DNA from: a virus
IMG/VR virus record: IMGVR_UViG_3300044522_000373
Location: 1-37,792 of that record
Length of the DNA stretch: 37,792 nucleotides
Strand: one strand, 5' to 3'
Shown here in pieces: positions 6,755 to 13,989 of this stretch (its first letter is position 1; the number at the start of each line of letters is the position of its first letter). The notes beneath the pieces were generated by a model, which did no database searches, had not been told where the DNA came from, and worked only from the letters and a program-made list of their open reading frames with translations. The translations under genes were made by a program, and so were the position numbers.

Positions 6755-6943
6755 TCAAACCAACTGCTCCCCGGTCACGCGATTCCAGAGCGAGGAGCAG
6801 GCCGTCATCACGCCGGTCTGATAATGGCGTTCGTGTTCGTCGGTCGCCTCACTGCGATTGCTCTTTGCAGTCCGGTAGAGATTCATGATCTCCGCCCGCC
6901 ACCGCGAATCAGGACGGGACGTTTTTTGTTCTTCGATTGCCAT
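6755..6943 (-). CDS. Hypothetical protein (62 aa)
   Basis: This short, highly charged protein (MAIEEQKTSRPDSRWRAEIM start, helical, rich in Arg and Glu, one WNRVTGEQLV end) has no membrane segment or recognised motif. It follows the Cro-like gene by 33 bp and is separated from the holin by a 160-bp region carrying a candidate promoter and leader RNA. It may belong to the early regulatory operon rather than the lysis operon. Codon pattern and lack of overlap with other frames give moderate support. Confidence 0.45.
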   Translation of the reverse strand: MAIEEQKTSRPDSRWRAEIMNLYRTAKSNRSEATDEHERHYQTGVMTACSSLWNRVTGEQLV

Positions 6944-6976
6944 AGTCTTCCTTGCTATCGGAGTTCCGATCCACTG

Positions 6977-7195
6977 CTAGTCTGACTTCTTTCGCGTCTT
7001 GTTCGGCTTCAATTCCAAGCCCAAAACGTTGCAAATCTTCGACAGGTAGGCAGACCCCAGCCCGCATCGGCCTGTCAGATATCTTTTCACCGCCTCAGGG
7101 TTTGGGCTCCCTTCGCAGCGTTTCGAAATTTCGTAGGAAGACAGCCCAAGCGATTCCGCTCGGGCTGCAATGACTGATTGCAGGTGGTCGGTCAC
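6977..7195 (-). CDS. XRE/Cro-like DNA-binding protein
   Basis: The 72-aa protein is almost entirely a lambda-repressor-like helix-turn-helix: SVIAARAESLGLSSYEISK, then RYLTGRCGLGSAYLSKICNVLGLEL with a basic KPNKTRKKSD tail. Such single-domain proteins act as Cro-type repressors or operon regulators. Its ATG overlaps the preceding stop (ATGA) and it is the second gene after a promoter whose spacer carries two CGTACG dyads, making autoregulation plausible. It is distinct from the XRE protein at 16965-17189, so the genome carries two candidates for a lysis/lysogeny switch. Confidence 0.7.
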   Translation of the reverse strand: MTDHLQSVIAARAESLGLSSYEISKRCEGSPNPEAVKRYLTGRCGLGSAYLSKICNVLGLELKPNKTRKKSD

Positions 7196-7455
7196 GCTCG
7201 TGGTTCCAAATACTGGACATCGGACATTAGCAGATCATTCCAATCCTGCTCTGACAGTTCCAAAGACTTGCGAGCCTCTTCCATTGACTCACCGGAGTAC
7301 AGGGACTCAGTGTTTCCGCTTGTGAATGTGTGGATGGTTTTTGTCGTTCCGTCGAAGTCGATCACAACACGGTCTTCACCGGCTGAGAACTGTTCGAAGT
7401 CAGTCAATTCGTCTGCGATGCGGAAGTTGTTGTAGTTCATCGTTTTAACTTTCAT
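7192..7455 (-). CDS. Hypothetical protein of the early regulatory operon (87 aa)
   Basis: I favour the ATG at 7455 (MKVKTMNYNNFRIAD...); another ATG lies at 7440 and a TTG at 7491, none with a clear ribosome binding site. The product is acidic and looks like one alpha/beta domain: RVVIDFDGTTKTIHTFTS, then ESLYSGESMEEARKSLELSE and DWNDLLMSDVQYLEPRA. No motif identifies a family. It is the first gene after the promoter at 7510-7538 and is coupled to the XRE gene, suggesting early or regulatory expression. Confidence 0.5.
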   Translation of the reverse strand: MKVKTMNYNNFRIADELTDFEQFSAGEDRVVIDFDGTTKTIHTFTSGNTESLYSGESMEEARKSLELSEQDWNDLLMSDVQYLEPRA

Positions 7456-7509
7456 TTTGGCTCGAAACCCGTCAAGGCGGACCAAACACAACTCGTGTTC
7501 GGTGTGTGG

Positions 7510-7538
7510 ATAGTATCGTACGTGCGTACGTGTTGCAA
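7510..7538 (-). promoter_or_regulatory. Promoter with CGTACG operator-like dyads in the spacer
   Basis: On the minus strand TTGCAA (7533-7538) and TACTAT (7510-7515) are exactly 17 bp apart. The spacer contains two copies of the self-complementary hexamer CGTACG two bases apart (CGTACGTGCGTACG on the plus strand, 7517-7530), which would be a natural operator for a dimeric regulator such as the XRE protein encoded just downstream. The surrounding 7539-7687 holds no gene; I see only a small GCGGA...TCCGC hairpin (near 7600) and an imperfect CTGG...CCAG dyad near 7546. Confidence 0.5.
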
Positions 7539-7687
7539 TAGTCTTTCTGGAAATATTCCCAGACAGGCTCGGAATGGTTAACCGCTGCTTTCAGCGAATC
7601 GCGGAAGTGTGCTCCGCGTTTACTCTGTCAGCGATTTGTCAGCGGGCATGACGATCGGAAAGCACCGGAACCACGAACCGATGCTAT

Positions 7688-8035
7688 TCAGCAATCATTT
7701 CGCTGCTGTGCCTTGCGGCACGGAGAACACGCACAATGGCCACACCAGCCTGGCTCATCGCCATCGGTCTCGACTTCCGAAACCAATTGATTCTTTCTCG
7801 CCTTCAGCAGCACGTCAGCATAGGCATACGCTTCCACCGCAAGTTCTGGCTTGCTGTAGGTGGCTCCCTCGGTCATCTCGCGACGATGAACCAACTGAGT
7901 GAATGCCAGCCCCGCAAAGTAATCGCGGAGGCTCATTCCCGTGAACACGTTGAACCCAATGCCACGCTCCGGATCGTCGTAAAACCCTTCTGTCGGATGC
8001 GGAAATGCTGGACCGCCGTCTTTTACCTGACTCAT
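7688..8035 (-). CDS. Conserved phage hypothetical protein (DGGPAFP family)
   Basis: This 115-aa protein opens with VKDGGPAFPHPTEG and continues GMSLRDYFAGLAFTQLV, a combination seen in many small phage proteins of unknown role near replication genes. The middle is helical (KPELAVEAYAYADVLLKAR) and the end has a CGHCACSPCRK cluster that could bind zinc. It lies downstream of the DnaC-like loader by 77 bp. The gap contains a GTTCCGC/GCGGAAC hairpin in its leader. Function is unknown. Confidence 0.6.
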   Translation of the reverse strand: MSQVKDGGPAFPHPTEGFYDDPERGIGFNVFTGMSLRDYFAGLAFTQLVHRREMTEGATYSKPELAVEAYAYADVLLKARKNQLVSEVETDGDEPGWCGHCACSPCRKAQQRNDC

Positions 8036-8112
8036 CGAAAACCCCTTTGTTTTTGAAGTTCCGCCAACAAGCAGCGGAACGGAATAGCTCTACTGACCGC
8101 CTACGCCGGCAG

Positions 8113-8757
8113 TCAGACCTTGTACCGCACATGACCATCCGTCCTTCGATCTTTTCCCTCGCAAGCAAGAGGCGTCCCAGCCATCAGCCTGCTGTAGATT
8201 CGCCCATCCTCGAACACGTCGCGAAGCTGTTCCGGAGAATGGTTGCTCGTGATCACAGTCATCTTTGCCTTGCGCCGCTCAAGGATGTCGAACAACATAT
8301 GAAACATCCCTTCAGACGGTTTCCGAAGTCCCAAGTCATCCATCACCAGAACGTGCGTGCTTTCGATCTTGCTCATCTCTTGAACGTACTTGCCATCGTT
8401 CCGGCCCATCGATAAATCGAGAAGCAGACTGTCAGCCCGTCGCCAGATTGCTGACGTTGCAATCCGATACAGCACCGCAGCGATTCCACTTTTGCCAGTG
8501 CCCGCAGGCCCATAGACATAGACTGGAAAACGCGGACTGGTGATTCCTTTTCGCGTCTGCTCTGCAATGGCCTCCGCAACTCGCTCAGGGCTGTTCATGC
8601 CCTCCCAGTTGCACTGTTCATAACCTGCTGGCCCAAGCCGCTTGTAGGCTATCCTGCGAACGTCACCGCCACTCAATTTGGGACTCATCGATTTTCCCTG
8701 GCTTGATGCGGCCCGTTCCTGCAATTGCTCTACCACTCTGTTGACTCCCTGAATCAT
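8113..8757 (-). CDS. DnaC/IstB-like AAA+ helicase loader
   Basis: The 214-aa protein has a Walker A motif GPAGTGKS (83-90), a Walker B VLVMDDLG (136-143) and a sensor-like VITSNHSPEQL, followed by the arginine-containing GRIYSRLMAGT. This arrangement is that of DnaC-type loaders that place the replicative helicase on the origin. No phage helicase, primase or polymerase is seen, so it likely recruits the host DnaB. The start at 8757 has a GGGAG site but gives a 95-bp overlap with the upstream gene; an alternative ATG at 8689 shortens this to 27 bp. Confidence 0.8.
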   Translation of the reverse strand: MIQGVNRVVEQLQERAASSQGKSMSPKLSGGDVRRIAYKRLGPAGYEQCNWEGMNSPERVAEAIAEQTRKGITSPRFPVYVYGPAGTGKSGIAAVLYRIATSAIWRRADSLLLDLSMGRNDGKYVQEMSKIESTHVLVMDDLGLRKPSEGMFHMLFDILERRKAKMTVITSNHSPEQLRDVFEDGRIYSRLMAGTPLACEGKDRRTDGHVRYKV

Positions 8758-9610
8758 TTCGCTTCTCCCAAGTAATAACGGCAGACTTCCAGTCGTTCAG
8801 TTTGTTCCCGTTTGCCAGCTTCCAGCCGTTGGCTGCGTAATGAGCGACAAACATCTCCGCATCGATGTTGTTCTTTCGCTGCTGGCAGTATTCCGCCACA
8901 TCTTCGACTGTCGGCCTGATAAACTTCGTCGGCGGGTCGAGTTCATCGGCAGCTTTTCGCAACTCACGGGCTCGCTTCTTTGGGTCGTCTGCCGATGCTT
9001 TCAGGAACGTCAGGAGTTCGACGACTGACCAATCTGCTAGTGTTGGCTCGTCTGGGACTGTTGGCGGTTCCTCAATGATCACCGGCGTGATTGTCATTGG
9101 TGCCGGCCGATCTGCTTCCTTCGCTTTTGCCGTCGCTGGCGTGTGCTTCGTGTTGGTCTTTGGTGCTGGGTTTGGATCGTCGTCTTTTTCTGGTTCGACT
9201 TCCTCAGCCTGGACAACAGTCTGTCCAACCTCCTGCACTTCGACGCGACCGGTCTTGCGTTCGGCTCGTGGGACTATGGCGGATTCCACCACCTCCTGCT
9301 TTTCATCGCTCATCATTCGCAAGGCTTCGCGGATGCTTTTGGCGTCAGTCAAATTACCAGCGTGCTGGTAATTTGCGATCTGAATGTAGTTGCTTGCTGT
9401 CTGCTGACTGTAGTTCCAATTCTTTCCAAGCCATCCGAGCCATTCACCATGCGGCACTTGAGACTTCGCAGCAGTCAGTGCCCGCCCCGCCGTGATGGCG
9501 ATTGACACAGCACTCTTTGCGTGCTTCTCGACTTGTTCGCCAGCGTCGTTTGCGGCTTCTGCAAGAGTCTCAAGAGCCATTCCTTCGAAGTTAATCATTT
9601 GCGTTTTCAT
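8663..9610 (-). CDS. DUF3102 protein fused to a replisome-type C-terminal domain
   Basis: The N-terminal half (1-110) matches the DUF3102 pattern: GRALTAAKSQVPHGEWLGWL, then NYSQQTASNYIQIA and an LREALRMM-type helix. A long acidic, Pro/Thr-rich linker (110-215) follows. The C-terminal part (about 230-290) reads FIRPTVEDVAEYCQQR, FVAHYAANGWKLANG and LNDWKSAVITWEKR, which is typical of the end of phage replisome organiser proteins. It sits between the initiator-like gene and the helicase loader, so a role at the origin is likely. A paralogue of the N-terminal domain is at 16077-16766. Confidence 0.7.
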   Translation of the reverse strand: MKTQMINFEGMALETLAEAANDAGEQVEKHAKSAVSIAITAGRALTAAKSQVPHGEWLGWLGKNWNYSQQTASNYIQIANYQHAGNLTDAKSIREALRMMSDEKQEVVESAIVPRAERKTGRVEVQEVGQTVVQAEEVEPEKDDDPNPAPKTNTKHTPATAKAKEADRPAPMTITPVIIEEPPTVPDEPTLADWSVVELLTFLKASADDPKKRARELRKAADELDPPTKFIRPTVEDVAEYCQQRKNNIDAEMFVAHYAANGWKLANGNKLNDWKSAVITWEKRNDSGSQQSGRAIAGTGRIKPGKIDESQIEWR

Positions 9611-9650
9611 TCAATCCCTTTTCAAAAAATCACAAGAGTATGTCTTTACT

Positions 9651-9946
9651 CTTATCTTCTCTTATCTTCTCTTATCTGGTCCGGGTTTTGTCCGGTGAAG
9701 TGTGGGACATTTGTCCGGGTTTTGTCCGGTCGATTACGTGACACAGCTTTACGTTTTTGCTCTTCCGCCCGTGTTTTTGCACTTTTGCCCATGTGGTAGC
9801 AGAAGTTCGGGATGACGAACGTGCTGTCGGACTGCTCCAACCATCCGACCTCCAGCATCGCGTCACAAAACCCAGAAACACCCGCGCGGCGGTCGAGTCC
9901 GGATTTTGTCCCAGTGATGACCGGACAATTTGCGGACACTTGTCCG
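9651..9946. other. Candidate replication origin with iterons inside the initiator gene
   Basis: GTCCGGGTTTTGTCCGGT occurs exactly twice (9679-9696, 9713-9730, 34 bp apart) and a variant GTCCGGATTTTGTCC lies at 9897-9911. A perfect palindrome CGGACACTTGTCCG is at 9933-9946 and another CGGACAA at 9922-9928. Next to the exact pair is a 10-bp tandem repeat, CTTATCTTCT x2.7 (9651-9677), then AT-rich sequence up to about 9635. Iterons within the initiator gene next to an unwinding-prone tract repeat the logic of lambda oriO. The repeats also encode the basic tail of the protein. Confidence 0.55.
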
Positions 9947-10071
9947 TCCGCCCACGCCCAGAAAAGTACAAGGTGCCCGATGACAGTGACCTCGTCGACC
10001 CCGAGGATTGCGGATAGCCGCATCACCTCCGGCTTGTCTGGTAGTGCGTTTTCGATTTTGATCCAACTCAT
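9652..10071 (-). CDS. Phage replication initiator / replisome organiser N-domain
   Basis: This 139-aa protein begins MSWIKIENALPDKPEVMRLS and continues DEVTVIGHLVLFWAWAD, a winged-helix pattern typical of phage replication proteins near the DnaC-type loader. FVIPNFCYHMGKSAKTRAEEQKRK closes the domain, followed by a basic, repetitive tail (NRPDKTRTNVPHFTGQNPDQ) generated by DNA iterons. It would bind the origin, probably the repeats within its own gene. The usual C-terminal loader-binding domain is missing here and seems to be carried by the next gene (8663-9610), suggesting a split initiator. Confidence 0.7.
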   Translation of the reverse strand: MSWIKIENALPDKPEVMRLSAILGVDEVTVIGHLVLFWAWADGQVSANCPVITGTKSGLDRRAGVSGFCDAMLEVGWLEQSDSTFVIPNFCYHMGKSAKTRAEEQKRKAVSRNRPDKTRTNVPHFTGQNPDQIREDKRR

Positions 10072-10362
10072 CTACTCATCCCCGAACAAAGATTTCTGTC
10101 CAACCAAAAGATTCCTTTTCACCGGCTCCGGCTGCACAGTCGGCTCAATCCACTCCTGCAACTCCTCCCAGGTCAGCACCTGATTGCCCGCACCATGAAT
10201 CACCGCAACGCCTTCGCGCACGGCCAGCCACAGCGACACCGGCCGAAGGCCTTTGTGGCCATCGACCCACAGGCATGAGCCGAGATCTGGAAGCACGCAT
10301 GATCGTGATTCTGGTAGGAATCCACGGGCTGTCAGCCATGTGAGGCGGATTGTGTGCGTCAC
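10072..10362 (-). CDS. Hypothetical protein (96 aa)
   Basis: The 96-aa product is a compact alpha/beta protein: TIRLTWLTARGFLPES, then GLRPVSLWLAVREGVAVIH and a WEELQEWIEPTVQPEPVKRN end followed by LVGQKSLFGDE. The last residues, QKSLFG, resemble short sliding-clamp-binding peptides (QxxLF), which would fit its place in the replication block, but this is inference. Coupled upstream by ATGA and adjoining the initiator start directly (TAGATG). Confidence 0.5.
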   Translation of the reverse strand: MTHTIRLTWLTARGFLPESRSCVLPDLGSCLWVDGHKGLRPVSLWLAVREGVAVIHGAGNQVLTWEELQEWIEPTVQPEPVKRNLLVGQKSLFGDE

Positions 10363-10571
10363 TTCACCACCTCAAGACTGAGCCACTTCACAGGGGCCTT
10401 GATCTTCAGCCTGATCTGCTCACAAAACGCCTCGTCATTTTCTTCGATGTCTGCGACTTGGTCCGCTCGCAGGCTCACTCGCATTACCATTAGGTAATCC
10501 ACTGGCTGCTCGTGCGGCCTGCGTTCCGGGAGTTCGTCGAGCCCGTCACATCCGATTGTTCTTTGCGTCAT
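10359..10571 (-). CDS. Hypothetical protein (70 aa)
   Basis: A 70-aa acidic protein, helical towards the end (VSLRADQVADIEENDEAFC, then EQIRLKIKAPVKWLSLEVVK). Both ends overlap neighbours by ATGA, which is the best evidence of expression. I recognise no domain. It belongs to the run of small genes between RecT and the replication initiator. Confidence 0.5.
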   Translation of the reverse strand: MTQRTIGCDGLDELPERRPHEQPVDYLMVMRVSLRADQVADIEENDEAFCEQIRLKIKAPVKWLSLEVVK

Positions 10572-10924
10572 AGCGGCACCTCAACAGTCGTTTCACTCAC
10601 AACGTGCATTGTCCGCCATGCCTTGCGATGTCGTTCCAGTTCCTGCTCTGTCAGGATTGTGCTCATCGGTGCCTCGGGTCGATCCCAGTAAACCACTGAG
10701 CAGAGCTTTATGGTTCGTGTGGTTTTTGCCGTCGACGGCTGCCAATCAAATCCCGTGCAGTGCGGTAGGTGCTCATAGGATTGCAAATCAATATTCCATG
10801 CGTCACCGTCGTCATCATGTGCGACTGGATCTCCGTTTACGTCCTGGCCAATAATAAACACAATGCCGCCGCCAGTGATGTGCCGCCACCACTCGCCCGC
10901 CGCTGGTTCCTTCTTCTGTATCAT
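10568..10924 (-). CDS. Hypothetical protein (118 aa)
   Basis: I start at the ATG 10924 that overlaps the upstream stop as ATGA; the frame extends further but into the previous gene. The 118-aa protein looks like a small beta-rich domain: EWWRHITGGGIVFIIGQDV, GDPVAHDDDGDAWNIDLQSY, then a TIKLCSVVYWDRPE strand and a helical LTEQELERHRKAWRT. The first part resembles small phage SH3-like domains. No catalytic residues are apparent. Confidence 0.5.
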   Translation of the reverse strand: MIQKKEPAAGEWWRHITGGGIVFIIGQDVNGDPVAHDDDGDAWNIDLQSYEHLPHCTGFDWQPSTAKTTRTIKLCSVVYWDRPEAPMSTILTEQELERHRKAWRTMHVVSETTVEVPL

Positions 10925-11511
10925 CACGCCACCCATCCTTTCGCAACTTCGTTAAATCGATCTAACACTTCCGGCTTCCAAGGCTGCTCACCACGCTCCA
11001 GCCGATAGAGTGCATTTGGTCGCAGCCCGAGTGACTGCGCCGCCTGATCCCGAGACAGTCCAGCGGCTTTGCGCACCGCCAGTGCTTGCCGTCCGATCTC
11101 TTCAGAGTCCAGCACCTCGACCGTTTTTGTCACCGGTGCCAGTCCATGAAACTCAGTCAATTTACTTACCCTCTTGAATGGTCCAATTGCTCGTCGCGTG
11201 ACACGCTCCTTAAAACCAAGGGCTTCCAGTGCAGGCCATTTGTTATTCACAAATCGATCGTAAATCGTGTGATGTGCGATGCCCGTGATTGCTGCCCAGT
11301 CCCGAATACTCAGGACGTTGCCACGGGCTTTAATCTTCACGACATAACGATCGACTGGCGGTCGATCTTCGTAGCCAACGCACTGCTCTGGAGTCCATCC
11401 TTGGCGAATCCTCCAGCGGATTAACCGGTGATCGATTCCGCAGCGGTCCTGCCAGTTGCTGATAGACAGTGTGAGCCCATCGACGGTTAGCTCCATTGGC
11501 GTCTTGACCAT
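10924..11511 (-). CDS. HTH regulator with two N-terminal repeats and XRE domain
   Basis: This 195-aa protein has two similar helix-turn-helix-like units near the N-terminus, LSISNWQDRCGIDHRLIRWR (18-37) and LSIRDWAAITGIAHHTIYDR (67-86), both followed by a W..E/A..G segment. A C-terminal XRE domain (145-190) reads RKAAGLSRDQAAQSLGLRPN and ALYRLERGEQPW. It may bind DNA at composite sites and control the early operon. Proteins with the N-terminal unit are frequent in phages as HNH-associated or regulatory DNA-binding modules. It follows recT directly. Confidence 0.6.
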   Translation of the reverse strand: MVKTPMELTVDGLTLSISNWQDRCGIDHRLIRWRIRQGWTPEQCVGYEDRPPVDRYVVKIKARGNVLSIRDWAAITGIAHHTIYDRFVNNKWPALEALGFKERVTRRAIGPFKRVSKLTEFHGLAPVTKTVEVLDSEEIGRQALAVRKAAGLSRDQAAQSLGLRPNALYRLERGEQPWKPEVLDRFNEVAKGWVA

Positions 11512-11514
11512 TGA

Positions 11515-12513
11515 TTAGCCCTCCGATTCCGGAACAGACCCCTGAACGAAAACAATAAACCGGCACAGCTCATCGACGTTGTTTTTGCCTAACGCCTTGA
11601 CCTGCGTGTTCTTCAGGTCCGAATGCAGCACACGCAACTCATTCTTGTTTTTCGCAGCCTTGATCGCGTCCCAATATTCGTTAACCGCGTGAAGCTGGTC
11701 CGCGTCCGTGATGCGAGTTTGTGCGCGTTTGATCCATCCATCGAAACCAGCTTTGCCAAGGGCTTGCTCGTCTGTTGGTTCCGGAGCTGCCTGCTCAATC
11801 TGCTTTGCCGCTTCCGGGACAACAATCACATCAGGACGCTCAAACTCTTCATCCGGCTCAACAGCATCACAAGCCAGGCAGTAGAGCTTTTTCAAAATGC
11901 GGGCCTCAACTTTTCCTTTCAGCCCATCGATACAGGCTGAGATGTCCTTGCCGAACGCAGACACTTGAATTCGTCCGTCGACTTCGCTCGTGACGCAGGC
12001 CGATACGCTGTAACGCTTCCCGTCTTTCATGCACGACGACTGCGCCGCGAATGTCGCAGTCACCTGGCAGTTTCCGTACTGATTCGGCGCACCCATCAAC
12101 ACTTCTTCTGGTCGTCCAACAGTTGGCACGATTTCCGTACACCCAGCTTTCCGGAGCTTTGCTTCCCATCCATTGCGAGCGATGTAGAAGTTGCCCTTGA
12201 TGATGTTGAATTGATTGCCGGCCACGCTCACGCCTCGCAGCATTGCCTCGACTACACAATCCTTAATCACCTCGACTGGATAGGGTTGTTTCGGGTCGTC
12301 CGTCTTAAATCCGAGTGCTGAGTTTTCGAGCCCTCGAATTGCCGCCATCGCTTCCGGAGTCAGTGCGGCTTTGAGATCCTGAATCGCCATCGCCAGCACA
12401 ATAGGCTTGAAAAAGTCTTCAGACGCTGCCAACTCTGCCGCGTATTTCTTACCGACCACAAGAGCATTCGAAAACGCTTCTTTTGCCTTTTCCTTAACCA
12501 GATCAGTGCTCAT
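11515..12513 (-). CDS. recT: RecT-family single-strand annealing protein
   Basis: The 332-aa protein carries the RecT core at about 95-250: GVSVAGNQFNIIKGNFYIA, RNGWEAKLRKAGCTEIVPTV, a central beta region and ARILKKLYCLACDAVEPDEEF. RecT proteins anneal complementary single strands during recombination. A helical C-terminal extension (260-332) probably binds partners such as SSB. Unusually no RecE, lambda-exonuclease or YqaJ gene sits next to it; the only nuclease candidate nearby is the small PD-(D/E)XK protein at 13011-13343. It overlaps the upstream gene by 11 bp. Confidence 0.75.
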   Translation of the reverse strand: MSTDLVKEKAKEAFSNALVVGKKYAAELAASEDFFKPIVLAMAIQDLKAALTPEAMAAIRGLENSALGFKTDDPKQPYPVEVIKDCVVEAMLRGVSVAGNQFNIIKGNFYIARNGWEAKLRKAGCTEIVPTVGRPEEVLMGAPNQYGNCQVTATFAAQSSCMKDGKRYSVSACVTSEVDGRIQVSAFGKDISACIDGLKGKVEARILKKLYCLACDAVEPDEEFERPDVIVVPEAAKQIEQAAPEPTDEQALGKAGFDGWIKRAQTRITDADQLHAVNEYWDAIKAAKNKNELRVLHSDLKNTQVKALGKNNVDELCRFIVFVQGSVPESEG

Positions 12514-12808
12514 TAATCATCGCTCCAATTTCTGCCAACTCGGTCACATCTGCATCAGTCCACACGACTGACGCCAACTTCTTTTCACGGTCAAATAAAT
12601 CAATATCACGCTTCGCCTTTTCGATCCGCCGCCGCCAATGCTCACATTCGCCCGGCATCCTCATGTCGATCGGAAGTCCATTCGGGCATGGATATGGCTG
12701 GTTGTAGTCCCTCGCGCCAAGGTGCATCGAATCGCCGGCTGTCATGCCGAAGGAGCCACGATCGCTACAGCGGCGGTCCCATGTGAGGAATCTGCTATAC
12801 TCGCTCAC
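12503..12808 (-). CDS. Hypothetical protein of the recombination block (101 aa)
   Basis: The best start is a GTG at 12808 overlapping the upstream TAG (TAGTG) with a GGGAGG site just before it; a longer frame from 12874 overlaps the previous gene by 67 bp. The 101-aa product has a Cys/Pro-rich middle (DYNQPYPCPNGLPIDMRMPG) and a helical, charged end (HWRRRIEKAKRDIDLFDREK). No family recognised. Its coupling to recT suggests a partner in recombination. Confidence 0.5.
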   Translation of the reverse strand: MSEYSRFLTWDRRCSDRGSFGMTAGDSMHLGARDYNQPYPCPNGLPIDMRMPGECEHWRRRIEKAKRDIDLFDREKKLASVVWTDADVTELAEIGAMINEH

Positions 12809-13014
12809 TACATGCCTCCCGAGATAGCGTAGGCCACTGGATCTGTTAGCGGATAAACCAGCATCGTTCCCCAATCTTCAGGGGCATAGCCTTTAACTAG
12901 AGAAACTAATTCGCGTGCCTGCTCCTCCGACTCTGCAACCGCAAACGCGAGCCCGTCCGTGTAGTCTGGCGCAAACTTCGGCCACACATACAGCATTAGT
13001 TTTTGTTCGCTCAT
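12808..13014 (-). CDS. Hypothetical protein (68 aa)
   Basis: This acidic 68-aa protein has a beta-alpha-beta look: KLMLYVWPKFAPDYTDGLAF, then AESEEQARELVSLVKG and WGTMLVYPLTDPVAY. Similar small proteins with an EEA..LV helix occur in phages as uncharacterised single-domain proteins. Its start overlaps the nuclease stop (ATGA) and its stop overlaps the next GTG. Confidence 0.5.
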   Translation of the reverse strand: MSEQKLMLYVWPKFAPDYTDGLAFAVAESEEQARELVSLVKGYAPEDWGTMLVYPLTDPVAYAISGGM

Positions 13015-13343
13015 GGTCCTGTGATCTCCTTCACCAGTTCCACGAACTCCAGCCCGTCAAACTGCTGTGGAGTCATCCGCAGCACCTTCCACCCAAGCAC
13101 CGTCGCTCGATTATATTTTTCCATGTCGCCGAGGAATCCTTTCGGCCTGACATGGCGACCACGACTGTAAACGCCGCCTTCGATCTCAATGGCAATTCCG
13201 CGTTGAATGTGCGCGAAATCAAAACGCCATCGACGCGACACACAAAACTTGTGCTCTGCTAACCAGCCAGGGAAAAGCAACTGGTTCAAAACGCCGAGCC
13301 GCACCGATTCCCCGGCAATGATTTTCGCAGGTCGTTTCTTCAT
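13011..13343 (-). CDS. PD-(D/E)XK endonuclease candidate (DUF559/HJ-resolvase-like)
   Basis: From the ATG at 13343 (GGGG site seven bases before it; a GTG lies one codon upstream) this encodes 110 aa. The core RRWRFDFAHIQRGIAIEIEGG offers the Asp and the Glu-x-Glu of a PD-(D/E)XK fold. It is followed by YSRGRHVRPKGFLGDMEKYN and RATVLGWKVLRMTPQQF, the pattern of small Vsr/DUF559-like nucleases found in phages in place of RusA. A Holliday-junction or flap-processing role next to RecT is inferred. The usual catalytic Lys is not obvious. Confidence 0.6.
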   Translation of the reverse strand: MKKRPAKIIAGESVRLGVLNQLLFPGWLAEHKFCVSRRWRFDFAHIQRGIAIEIEGGVYSRGRHVRPKGFLGDMEKYNRATVLGWKVLRMTPQQFDGLEFVELVKEITGP

Positions 13344-13354
13344 CACTTCACCCC

Positions 13355-13750
13355 TTAGCTAAAATCCATGCCACCGTGACTATCGTGATGGCACCCAGTT
13401 CGCTGTAGGTCAACAGGCTCGGTCTTATACATCCGCCTGCTATACTCTTCCTGAGGCGACCACTCTTTCTGAATTTCCAAACAGGCAGCCCGGATTTCCT
13501 CAGGAGTTGGGTCGTATGTTTTTGGCAGAGACAGCCTGCCGATTTCATCGCGACCGATCTGGCTGAGCGGCTTAAATGAATACTTCGGCGGGTCGCTTAG
13601 ATCGCGTTTTATTAGCTTTTGCCGTCGCCACTCACCAAGACTGTGGTGCATTCGCTTGATGGTCACCTCAAAGCCTTCAGCCAGTTCCATTGCTGTTAAT
13701 GGGCCTCGCTCGGTGATTAGATCGATTGCGGCTTGTACTGTGATTCTCAT
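13355..13750 (-). CDS. Winged-helix protein with a zinc-poor conserved C-terminus
   Basis: Residues 1-60 form a likely winged helix: TVQAAIDLITERGPLTAMEL, EGFEVTIKRMHHSLGEWRRQ and LIKRDLSDPPKYSF. After a linker, DPTPEEIRAACLEIQKEWSP then QEEYSRRM make a short helical motif that I associate with small planctomycete and phage proteins. It probably binds DNA. Both ends are coupled tightly to neighbours (ATGA upstream). It could regulate the replication operon or act in replication. Confidence 0.5.
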   Translation of the reverse strand: MRITVQAAIDLITERGPLTAMELAEGFEVTIKRMHHSLGEWRRQKLIKRDLSDPPKYSFKPLSQIGRDEIGRLSLPKTYDPTPEEIRAACLEIQKEWSPQEEYSRRMYKTEPVDLQRTGCHHDSHGGMDFS

Positions 13751-13977
13751 GTCTCATTCCTCCGTGGCATGTGCTGCAATTTCGCCCAGGTCTTCCAGCT
13801 GGCAACGCTGATTGATCCAGCCTGCGGACCCCTAAAACACGCTCCAACAATCTCCCATTCAACACGGTCGTCCGTGATGGCCATGATTCGTCGTCGAGTA
13901 AATGGGCCACCGATTTTGGATCGGCCTTCCCAGATTTGCCCGACTTCGGGTTTTGTTTTTCTGCGTACTGCTGGCAT
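13747..13977 (-). CDS. Hypothetical protein (76 aa)
   Basis: The 76-aa product, preceded by a strong AAGGAGAA site, looks like a small beta-barrel: KPEVGQIWEGRSKIGGPFTR, RRIMAITDDRVEWEIVG and ASWKTWAKLQHMPRR. The VGQIW...R.I..I.D..V.W pattern is common in phage SH3/PH-like small proteins that modify host complexes. It directly follows csrA and may be co-expressed with it. Confidence 0.5.
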   Translation of the reverse strand: MPAVRRKTKPEVGQIWEGRSKIGGPFTRRRIMAITDDRVEWEIVGACFRGPQAGSISVASWKTWAKLQHMPRRNET

Positions 13978-13989
13978 GTGTGGTTCTCC

